Assembly: GCA_964450725.1 (NCBI GenBank)
Contig: CAYVGO010000032.1
Span: 1 to 25,603 of the forward strand
Direction: 5' to 3'
DNA length: 25,603 nt
Source: CAYVGO01 sp964450725
Lineage (GTDB): Bacteria > Bacteroidota > Bacteroidia > Bacteroidales > UBA932
Below are positions 8,272-15,749 of this stretch, in pieces. Position 1 is the first letter of the stretch. Every line of letters starts with the position of its first letter. The translations under genes were made by a program, and so were the position numbers. The notes beneath the pieces are model-generated. The model was not told where the DNA came from, searched no databases, and was given only the letters and a program-made list of their open reading frames with translations.

Positions 8272-8352
8272 TTCCCGACAGGTGTAATGTCAAATTCAGA
8301 CCCTGAATCGGACTTTGGCGTAGCAGAAATATATAATTTAGACTTTAAATAA
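8272..8352 (+). CDS. C-terminal fragment of an unidentified protein
   Basis: Right after the gap, one plus frame stays open for 26 codons and reads as a natural protein end (FPTGVMSNSDPESDFGVAEI, then YNLDFK) before TAA. The other two plus frames stop quickly. It is either the end of a gene hidden in the gap or, if the gap length fits, a C-terminal extension of the MATE protein. Family not recognised. Confidence 0.35.
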   Translation, partial: FPTGVMSNSDPESDFGVAEIYNLDFK

Positions 8353-8420
8353 TACTTCTCCGCAATTAGAAAAAGACGATTGTCTCTCTTCTGTTTATTT
8401 ATTCACTAACAATAAAATCA

Positions 8421-9383
8421 ATGAAAAAAAATTTCAAACGAACACTTTTTTGTATCTCTTTTTTAGTCTTATTCATAGGACTAAGTTACGGACAAGAAGT
8501 TCCATCAAACTCAAAATCCAAAGGGTTAGACTCTTTGGTGTTTGGACCTTGGAGACTGAACTTCTTAGGCTTATTGACATTTAATCAATATTACTATAAA
8601 AATTGGAAAGCCGGAGGTGAAAACTCATTGGCGTTAACGGGTATTGCCAGATTTTCTTCTAAATATGAAAACGGTAATCACGCGTGGAACAATGCACTGA
8701 ATTTACAATATGCCATGATGTGGAAAAATAATGATAATTCACTACAAAAAACTGATGATATTTTAGAATTTATTACAGACTATTCCTACAAATTAGAAAA
8801 AACAGGACATTGGAATATTACGGCATTGCTCAATTTCAGAACCCAATTTGCCCAAGCTTTTGATAATGGAAAATTAACATCTGCTTTTATGGCTCCGGGA
8901 TATTTGATTCCTTCTGTTGGAGTTGAGTATAAAAATAAAGATTTGCGGATTTTTCTATCTCCCTTAGCAGGCAAGGCGACTTTTGTTTTACATGATAGCA
9001 TAAAAGGCAGTAATTTTGGTGTGCCGGATGGACAAAAAGCCAATATGACAATGGGTAGTTTTTTAAATATTTCTTACAAAAAAGATATTATCCCTCAAAT
9101 CAGCATAGCCACAAAATGTGATGTCTATTACAGTTACTTTAAACCTATCAAAGAATTACCCAAAAACTTACCCGATGTTAATGCCGAACTTTTGGTAAAC
9201 TTTAAAATCACCAAATATTTACAGGCAACTTTGCTGTTGAATTTGCTATATGACTATAAAGTGAGATTTCCGGTGTTAGATACTGATGGCAATCCTCGCG
9301 TTGATAATGCCGGCGTAGCCATAACAACGGATAAGTTACAATTCAAAGAACTCTTTGGTCTTTCTTTGACTTACAAAATTTAA
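8421..9383 (+). CDS. DUF3078 domain-containing protein
   Basis: This 320-residue protein has a signal peptide (MKKNFKRTLFCISFLVLFIG, cleaved after SYGQ). The family's hallmark opening is visible: FNQYYYKNWKAGGENSLALT, then NGNHAWNNALNLQYAMMWKN. The rest is made of alternating amphipathic strands ending in an aromatic residue at the C terminus (LSLTYKI). This pattern fits the DUF3078 family of Bacteroidota, and I infer an outer-membrane-associated beta-barrel-like protein. The function is unknown. No promoter box was found in the short stretch between the gap and the ATG. Confidence 0.85.
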   Translation: MKKNFKRTLFCISFLVLFIGLSYGQEVPSNSKSKGLDSLVFGPWRLNFLGLLTFNQYYYKNWKAGGENSLALTGIARFSSKYENGNHAWNNALNLQYAMMWKNNDNSLQKTDDILEFITDYSYKLEKTGHWNITALLNFRTQFAQAFDNGKLTSAFMAPGYLIPSVGVEYKNKDLRIFLSPLAGKATFVLHDSIKGSNFGVPDGQKANMTMGSFLNISYKKDIIPQISIATKCDVYYSYFKPIKELPKNLPDVNAELLVNFKITKYLQATLLLNLLYDYKVRFPVLDTDGNPRVDNAGVAITTDKLQFKELFGLSLTYKI

Positions 9384-9540
9384 ACATTCTATTCGCAGGG
9401 AGGATAAAAATAGACTATATGCGGTATTATATACTGAATCTATTAAAGTATTTTAGACTTCTAAAATTGTTTTCCCTGCATTTTATTCAAGCAATGGTAG
9501 ATAGTAGTGTAAATACATAATAACCAATAATAGAAAAAAT

Positions 9541-10001
9541 ATGAAACACACATTGCAACCATCTTCATCGAAATTTTCAGGAATTTTTGGCTCGCACTTT
9601 TGTTCTGCACCATAATATCGTGTTCTAATGATACTGGTAAAATAGTCAGCAACTTTAAACTTTATTATTCTGATACTCCGGATATAGATCAGTTTATCAT
9701 AGGTATAAAGATTCCTGCACCCACCTTTGAAGGTGGGATTCCTAATAAATTTGTCATCACGACAGTTATTCTCAATGGTGAAAGGGTAGAAGCAGACTAT
9801 TTTGTTATTGACAAAACTACCGGTGAAATTACAATCAACAATACACAAGAAACAGCAGCCGGTGAATACAAATTGACCATTGCTTGTATTGTCGATGAAC
9901 ATTGGATTTCTTTTAGGGATATTGTAAAAATAACTTTTTCATATTCCAAACCCTTAGAAGACGACCTCATTTCTTTGACGATGTCAAAATATCTTCTGTA
10001 A
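9541..10001 (+). pseudogene. small lipoprotein gene with N-terminal frameshift
   Basis: The ATG at 9541 starts MKHTLQPSSSK but its frame soon stops. The adjacent frame carries a perfect lipoprotein signal core, FFRNFWLALLFCTIISCSND, whose lipobox Cys is followed by a beta-rich domain of about 115 residues (FKLYYSDTPDIDQFIIGIKI and KTTGEITINNTQETAAGEYK). One missing T in the run at 9574-9577 joins the two frames exactly. Without that correction the only start is a TTG at 9600, inside the signal peptide. The GEITINNTQETAAGEYKLTI stretch resembles cadherin/Ig-like modules of Bacteroidota surface lipoproteins; no closer family is recognised. It may be a sequencing error rather than a true pseudogene. 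Confidence 0.55.
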
Positions 10002-10039
10002 GTTAGACAGATTAGGGATACAAAAACCTTACATTAATA

Positions 10040-10080
10040 AAAAACCTTCTAACAATTATCATCATGTTCGAAGGTTTTTT
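10040..10080. terminator. bidirectional terminator between convergent genes
   Basis: AAAAACCTTC (10040-10049) pairs with GAAGGTTTTT (10070-10079) with a 20-base loop, and T or A runs flank both sides. It lies between the lipoprotein gene and nusB, which point toward each other, so it can serve both. Confidence 0.75.
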
Positions 10081-10129
10081 ATTGATATATTTTACCCGAT
10101 AGTCATCATTTTATTTACAATAGATGCTT

Positions 10130-11074
10130 TTATTCTTCCTCTTCTACACTTTCAATTTTATGAATAAGTTGTTTCTGTAAAAGGTCTTTAGCACATCTGT
10201 CCAGAATGCCATTAATGAAATTGTAACTGTTGGGAGTGCTGTAAAATTTAGCAATTTCGACATACTCATTCAGCGTTACTTTTACAGGAATGTTTTCAAA
10301 ACCGGTTAATTCGGCCAGTGCTGCCAATAACAAAATGAAATCCATTTGAGCAATGCGGTCTAACTCCCAATTTTGGGTATGTTCTTTCAGTAACGCTATA
10401 TATTTATCATGGTTTTCTACGACATTTTTCAGTAGTTCTTGGGGATAGTTTTTATCTTCCTCATTTTTATAAAGCGGGAACCATGCAAAGTCATCTATTT
10501 CTGTGATGTTCTGGTATGTTTTATGTACTTTAGAAAGAAAAAAATCTACTTCATCGCAATCCCAAAAAATAGATTGTTCTTCAAGAGCATTGTATAATTC
10601 TGAAAACTCAGGTAAAAAGTTGTTATATAAATCAGAAATTACGGTTTTGTCATCTTCAAACGTAGGGTTATTTATTGCTACATAAGATTTAAAACTGTCG
10701 GATGTAATCCATCGGTTGTAAATTTCTTTTAGCGTATTGTCACTATTGGTATTCCATTTCAATCCGTGTTTTTTCAGTACTTCTTGTAACGGTTTGTTTT
10801 CAGAAACTTTTGTTGCAACAGCGTTTTTTATAAGATTACGGTTGAGTAGAAGTTCTTCTTGTGTAGGTCTTTGTTTTTGTTTTATCTGTTCTTCGCGTAA
10901 CCACGAATAATGTTGGAGAGAAGGGGCAAGGTGAATTAGATAAAGATAGAGCAAGAAACTTTGTTGAACGGAATTGTCGAACTTTTTTTGTATTTGTAAG
11001 ACTGAATATTCATTCGTAAAATGACCGTAAAGCGTTTTGACAGCCTTTAATCGTAAGAAACGACGATTGAGCAT
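10130..11074 (-). CDS. nusB: transcription antitermination factor NusB
   Basis: This is a 314-residue NusB of the long Bacteroidota type. NusB binds boxA RNA with S10/NusE in rRNA antitermination. The N terminus (MLNRRFLRLKAVKTLYGHF) matches the usual NusB opening. A group-specific insertion fills the middle, and the conserved NusB core lies in the last ~110 residues (MDFILLLAALAELTGFENIP then VTLNEYVEIAKFYS and NFINGILD). The start at 11074 is preferred over TTG at 11104, because that TTG lies within the TACCTTTG -7 box. The gene is transcribed alone on minus and ends at a shared terminator with its convergent neighbour. Confidence 0.88.
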   Translation of the reverse strand: MLNRRFLRLKAVKTLYGHFTNEYSVLQIQKKFDNSVQQSFLLYLYLIHLAPSLQHYSWLREEQIKQKQRPTQEELLLNRNLIKNAVATKVSENKPLQEVLKKHGLKWNTNSDNTLKEIYNRWITSDSFKSYVAINNPTFEDDKTVISDLYNNFLPEFSELYNALEEQSIFWDCDEVDFFLSKVHKTYQNITEIDDFAWFPLYKNEEDKNYPQELLKNVVENHDKYIALLKEHTQNWELDRIAQMDFILLLAALAELTGFENIPVKVTLNEYVEIAKFYSTPNSYNFINGILDRCAKDLLQKQLIHKIESVEEEE

Positions 11075-11101
11075 ATTTAATGTATAAGTAAAAATGGTCG
11101 G

Positions 11102-11132
11102 CAAAGGTAAGTTTTATTTTCCAGTTTATCAA
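11102..11132 (-). promoter_or_regulatory. nusB promoter (TTG-N20-TACCTTTG)
   Basis: On minus, TTG (11132-11130) is separated by 20 bases from TACCTTTG (11109-11102), an ideal Bacteroidota sigma-ABfr promoter. Transcription should start near 11096, about 20 bases before the ATG at 11074. Confidence 0.75.
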
Positions 11133-11411
11133 TAAAAGAAAATAGAAAGAGCGGGTAAAAGAATAGGAAATGATAAAAATTAAAGGTTGAATATAAAGTA
11201 ATATTTAATAAGAGGGAATATTAGATGTTATAAGCCTAATATTTCAATACTATTATTACATTTCAATCAACCATTTTTATTGATATACCCAAGGCCAGAC
11301 TTTAAAAAGTACTTTGAAAATAAAATGACTGTTTAATAGAAGTTGTTGAACTGTTTTTTCTTAGAAAATAGCAATAAAAATTGTTGTAAAGAGAAAAAGT
11401 AATATTTTTTA

Positions 11412-11442
11412 TTGTATGGTTTCATAAAAGTTTATACCTTTG
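11412..11442 (+). promoter_or_regulatory. helicase promoter (TTG-N20-TACCTTTG)
   Basis: TTG (11412-11414) and TACCTTTG (11435-11442) are 20 bases apart. Transcription should start near 11449. This rules out a translation start at the TTG itself and supports the ATG at 11466. Confidence 0.75.
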
Positions 11443-11465
11443 AATTTGTAAAGATAAATGAATTG

Positions 11466-13871
11466 ATGCATTACGAATCTAATCCCGAATTAGAATTAGC
11501 CCGAAAATATGTAGAATTTACTAATGTCAATATTTTCTTGACAGGTAAAGCCGGGACGGGAAAAACGACCTTTTTAAAACGCTTACAACAAGAGATTTCA
11601 AAGCAGATGATTGTTGTGGCTCCGACGGGTGTTGCAGCCGTAAATGCAGGTGGAACAACAATACACTCTTTTTTTCAATTATCACTTTCGGTTCAATTAC
11701 CGAGCGGACAAAAAACGGCTTCTCAATATAAGTTAAGTGAGAAAAAGCAAAACATCATCAGAGCGATGGATTTGCTGGTGATTGATGAAATAAGCATGGT
11801 ACGTGCAGATTTACTTGATGCTGTTGATGGAGTGTTGCGTCGATGTAAAAAAAATAATTTACCCTTTGGCGGAGTTCAACTGTTGATGATTGGAGATATA
11901 CATCAATTGTCTCCAATTGCCAGTGAAGAAGAGATGAGGATATTGCGAGAATACTATTCTTCTATGTACTTTTTTCACAGCATAGCATTAAATAATACGC
12001 AATGGTTAACCATAGAGTTGAAACATATTTACAGGCAGAAAGACAGTAAGTTTATTGCTTTGCTTAACAATATTCGTAATGAGGAGAATATTACCGAAAC
12101 TTTATCGGAATTGAATCGTCAATATAATCCTCATTTTAAGCCTCCGAAGGAAGAAGATTGGATTTATTTAACTACCCATAATCGGCAGGCACAAGAAATT
12201 AATGACCGAGAACTTACGGCAATAAAAGAACCGATATATCAGTTTAAGGCAAAGATTACAGGTGAATTTGCAGAGCAAAATTTTCCGACTCATGCTTTGT
12301 TAGAGTTAAAGAAGGGTGCTCAGGTGATGTTTATCAAAAACCATCCGGATAAAAGATTTTACAATGGGAAGATAGGTCGAATTAGAGAGATTGATCATGA
12401 GAAAATTGAGGTAGTTTGTGGCGACGAGTCCTCGATTGAGGTAACGGTTGAGACTTGGAAAAACGTACGTTATACGTTAGATGAAGAAAAGCATGAGATT
12501 CAAGAAGAAGTGATTGGTACGTTTACTCAATATCCTTTAAAATTGGCGTGGGCAATTACTATTCATAAAAGTCAGGGACTGACATTTGAAAGGACGGTGA
12601 TTGATGCAGGTTCGGCATTTGCCTTCGGACAGTTATATGTGGCTTTAAGTCGTTGTAAGCAATTATCTACAATTGTTTTGAAAACCAGAATATCCCAATC
12701 TGCAATCCTGCAAGATAGATTAATAAAAGAATTTGACAGGTATGCCGAAGAGCGACACCCCACAGAAGACGAGTGTAAGGAGGCTGTACGTAATTATTTT
12801 GCAGATATTGCTTTTGAGTTGATAGATTTTCGTCCGATAGCAGAACTGTTGGCAAGATTAGTACAATTGTTTGTTAATAGATTAGAAGCACTTTATCCAC
12901 GGTTGGCGATAGAACTAAGTAATAAATTACAAGACTTTAATAAAGACTTTATCACGGTTAGCGATAAATTTTCTCAACAGATAAAATGTCTTTTAACCCA
13001 AGATGATGAACAACTATTACAAGACCGCATTCAACGCGCTGTGGCTTATTTTTATTCAAAACTTTATGAAGAATATTTTGAATATATATCAAATATGGAA
13101 GTTTCTATAGATAATAAAGAATATAGCGAGCAGTATAAATTAATATTGAATAATTTTAAAAAGGAGTGCAACATAAAGTTACATTGCTTAAAAAGTGCAG
13201 AAAAAGGCTTGCACATTGCTACTTATCTTAAGGCTAAATCGGTAGCTGCGATAGAAACTATAGCCATTAAAAGAAGTAAAAAATCAATAGTTCAAGATGT
13301 TTTACATCCAGAATTGTATAAAATGTTGGAAACATGGCGAAATGTAACCGCTGAACGCCGTAATGTGCACCCATTTATTATAATTCAACAAGAGTCTTTA
13401 CTTAGAATCTGTAATGAGTTACCAACAACATTGATACAACTCAAAAAAACTAAAGGTGTAGGCAAAGTTATTATAGCCAATTATGGAAAAGAGATTATGG
13501 ATGTTATTCAGGAATATTTGCTCAAAAATGATGTAGGAATCTCTTCCAATAAAAAACTTTTTGATGACCTGCAGACATCCGAAAAAACACTGTATTACTT
13601 TCAGGTAGAACAAAAAAGTATTGAAGAAATATCAAACTTACGTTCGCTGACTCCCGGTACAATATGTAAACATTTGACAGATGCTCTTAAAGAAGGTATT
13701 ATTGGTTTAGAAAGATTGGTACCACCTGAAAAAGTAAAAAATATCAAAAACATATTACAGCAAGAAGATATAACAACACTCACGGAAGCAAAGAATGTAC
13801 TTGGCGAAGAGTATAGTTATGACGAATTGAGATTTGTTCAAGCAATGCTGCAAAATAAAAATAAAGATTGA
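11466..13871 (+). CDS. Pif1/RecD-like DNA helicase with HRDC and helical C-terminal domain
   Basis: This 801-residue SF1B helicase is expected to unwind DNA 5'-to-3' in repair, recombination or replication restart. It has Walker A FLTGKAGTGKTTFLKRL (about 24-40), motif II LLVIDEISMVRADLLD, the Pif1-like GDIHQLSPI motif III, and the UvrD_C_2-type end AITIHKSQGLTFERTVIDAG with YVALSRCK. The C-terminal third is unrelated to Pif1: an HRDC-like region (NVHPFIIIQQESLLRICNEL, then KKTKGVGKVIIANYGKEIM) and a helix-turn-helix tail (EKTLYYFQVEQKSIEEISNL and TPGTICKHLTDALKEGIIGL). The same two modules end RecQ. Start chosen from the promoter. The sialidase gene follows by 89 bases. Confidence 0.87.
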   Translation: MHYESNPELELARKYVEFTNVNIFLTGKAGTGKTTFLKRLQQEISKQMIVVAPTGVAAVNAGGTTIHSFFQLSLSVQLPSGQKTASQYKLSEKKQNIIRAMDLLVIDEISMVRADLLDAVDGVLRRCKKNNLPFGGVQLLMIGDIHQLSPIASEEEMRILREYYSSMYFFHSIALNNTQWLTIELKHIYRQKDSKFIALLNNIRNEENITETLSELNRQYNPHFKPPKEEDWIYLTTHNRQAQEINDRELTAIKEPIYQFKAKITGEFAEQNFPTHALLELKKGAQVMFIKNHPDKRFYNGKIGRIREIDHEKIEVVCGDESSIEVTVETWKNVRYTLDEEKHEIQEEVIGTFTQYPLKLAWAITIHKSQGLTFERTVIDAGSAFAFGQLYVALSRCKQLSTIVLKTRISQSAILQDRLIKEFDRYAEERHPTEDECKEAVRNYFADIAFELIDFRPIAELLARLVQLFVNRLEALYPRLAIELSNKLQDFNKDFITVSDKFSQQIKCLLTQDDEQLLQDRIQRAVAYFYSKLYEEYFEYISNMEVSIDNKEYSEQYKLILNNFKKECNIKLHCLKSAEKGLHIATYLKAKSVAAIETIAIKRSKKSIVQDVLHPELYKMLETWRNVTAERRNVHPFIIIQQESLLRICNELPTTLIQLKKTKGVGKVIIANYGKEIMDVIQEYLLKNDVGISSNKKLFDDLQTSEKTLYYFQVEQKSIEEISNLRSLTPGTICKHLTDALKEGIIGLERLVPPEKVKNIKNILQQEDITTLTEAKNVLGEEYSYDELRFVQAMLQNKNKD

Positions 13872-13960
13872 TATGTAATTGTAAATTGACAACGGTTAAA
13901 AAAATCACAACGCTAATTATCCATTTTATTCGAGTTCCATTATTTTTAATTATAAACACT

Positions 13961-15460
13961 ATGAAAACTATGAATCGTTATTTTCTCTCTCTCTTTTTGG
14001 TGACCGTTTTCTCTTTCTCTATTCAAGCACAAGAGAAATTACCTTTTTCTGTAGAAAAAATTACCGCCCCGATTGTTAAACGACAAACAGATAATCCTGT
14101 TTTTATAATCAGCAGTTCGCAAGGTGGAAGCGTGTCTACAATCAATGGACTTCAGTTGAAAGTTACCAATGCCTCTCAATTGCAAGACATATCATTATTT
14201 GTAGATTCAATAAAAAAATACACATTTACACCTCAGGAAGGAGTAAATAAGATTAATTTACCAAAATCCGCTATTGCCAAAGGGAATAAAACAACTATCG
14301 TTGCTACGGCACATCCCAATGCGATAATTGGAGGAAATGCTGTTTTTGAATTACAGACAATCCAATTCAATAGTAAGAAATATGACACGAATCTTACAAG
14401 TAAAAAACATGTTGGAATTGAAATTGTGAAGAAGGGAGATGATAGTATTAAGTATTTTAGAATACCCGGAATGGTAACTACCAAAAAGGGAACATTAGTG
14501 GCCGTATATGATATTCGTTATGAGCACGGTGGAGATCTTCCTGCAGATATTGATGTGGGAATGAGTCGTAGTGAAGATGGTGGACAAACATGGTCTAACA
14601 TTCATTGCGTAGTAGATGTTGGAGGCCGAGATAAATTAGAAGGAGTCGGAGATCCTTCTATCTTAGTAGATGAAAAGACTGGACGATTGTGGATGGCTTT
14701 TTTGTGGGCACATAACGGTAAATCGTTGGCGGCATCAAAGCCGGGACTTAAATTGGGAGAGTCCGGACAATTTTGTCTTGCTTATTCCGATGACGATGGA
14801 TTAAGATGGTCTGTACCTATGAATATCACCCAGCAAGTAGCGCCTAAAAAAAACTGGCGAATTTATTTTAACGGACCGGGTAACGGAATAATGCTTTCAA
14901 ACGGTACTTTAGTTTTTGCTTCTCAGTATTGGGATGAAAAAGGAATGCCTTACTCTTCCATAATTTACAGTAAAAACGGTGGTGTTACATGGCAATCCGG
15001 AGTAGGAGCACGTGAAAATACAACGGAAGCACAAGTGGTAGAGTTGAATGATGGTAGTGTCATGTTGAACATGCGAGATAATAGAGGAGGTTCCAGAGCC
15101 GTAATGACAACAACAGATTTAGGGCAGACTTGGAAAGAACATCCAACCAACCGGAATGTGTTGTTAGAGCCGGTTTGTCAAGCCAGTATCCTGAGAGTAG
15201 CATCTACAAAGTTTGGAGATAAAAAAGATATTCTGGCATTCTTTAATCCTTTTGTTGCCAAGGCTCCAAGACGTAACATGACCTTGCAATTCAGTTTTGA
15301 TGAAGGAAATACATGGCAATATCAAACATTAATTAATCAAAACAATTGTTGGGGATATTCAAGTATATCTATGGTAGATAAAGAAACAATAGGGTTACTT
15401 TATGAAACAGAGGGCGGATTAATATTTGAAAAACGTAAACTCTCGGAAATATTTGAGTAG
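13961..15460 (+). CDS. nanH: exo-alpha-sialidase (GH33, BNR repeats)
   Basis: This 499-residue secreted neuraminidase releases terminal sialic acid from host glycans (EC 3.2.1.18). The ATG at 13961 opens a signal peptide (MKTMNRYFLSLFLVTVFSFS, cleaved after IQAQ). An N-terminal beta domain (about 25-150) resembles that of Bacteroides sialidases. The catalytic propeller has the FRIP motif near residue 166 with the arginine-triad residue, an acid Asp region (DIRYEHGGDLPADIDVGMSR), and five Asp-boxes: SEDGGQTW, SDDDGLRW, SKNGGVTW, TTDLGQTW and SFDEGNTW. Further active-site candidates are RDNRGG and the Tyr of CWGYSSISM. No T9SS tail is seen. There are no nan-operon genes next to it. Confidence 0.93.
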   Translation: MKTMNRYFLSLFLVTVFSFSIQAQEKLPFSVEKITAPIVKRQTDNPVFIISSSQGGSVSTINGLQLKVTNASQLQDISLFVDSIKKYTFTPQEGVNKINLPKSAIAKGNKTTIVATAHPNAIIGGNAVFELQTIQFNSKKYDTNLTSKKHVGIEIVKKGDDSIKYFRIPGMVTTKKGTLVAVYDIRYEHGGDLPADIDVGMSRSEDGGQTWSNIHCVVDVGGRDKLEGVGDPSILVDEKTGRLWMAFLWAHNGKSLAASKPGLKLGESGQFCLAYSDDDGLRWSVPMNITQQVAPKKNWRIYFNGPGNGIMLSNGTLVFASQYWDEKGMPYSSIIYSKNGGVTWQSGVGARENTTEAQVVELNDGSVMLNMRDNRGGSRAVMTTTDLGQTWKEHPTNRNVLLEPVCQASILRVASTKFGDKKDILAFFNPFVAKAPRRNMTLQFSFDEGNTWQYQTLINQNNCWGYSSISMVDKETIGLLYETEGGLIFEKRKLSEIFE

Positions 15461-15514
15461 GAAATGTTTTCAAGTTTTGAAAATCCAATAACCATTTAAG
15501 TACGATAACTAAAC

Positions 15515-15557
15515 CCCTCATACTCAATATTTTTATTGAATATGAGGGATTTTTATT
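15515..15557 (+). terminator. terminator after sialidase gene
   Basis: A 14-bp near-perfect stem, CCCTCATACTCAAT (15515-15528) with ATTGAATATGAGGG (15535-15548), has a 6-base loop and is followed by ATTTTTATT. It separates the sialidase from recQ. Confidence 0.85.
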
Positions 15558-15692
15558 GACTGATAAACTGAAAATGATACTAAAAATCAAGAGTATTACT
15601 GGTCATTTTGTCAATAGTGTTAATAATTTTTCATTATTGAACATATTTTATGATTTTGTGTCTGTCAATATGTTTATGACCTTTTATCTTTT

Positions 15693-15723
15693 TTTGCATA
15701 TTAAAAAAAATCATATATCTTTG
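15693..15723 (+). promoter_or_regulatory. recQ promoter (TTTG-N19-TATCTTTG)
   Basis: TTTG at 15693-15696 and TATCTTTG at 15716-15723 give ideal Bacteroidota spacing, with transcription starting near 15730, 20 bases before the recQ ATG. It likely drives recQ-gldD and perhaps the genes after it. Confidence 0.75.
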
Positions 15724-15749
15724 CTACATTAAATATGTGAGGAACAAAA

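Noticed and set aside
9483..9902. A 139-codon minus-strand frame opposite the small lipoprotein
   Set aside because: It is antisense to a gene with a convincing lipobox and beta-domain; its own composition (runs of Cys, Tyr, Phe) does not look like a folded protein.
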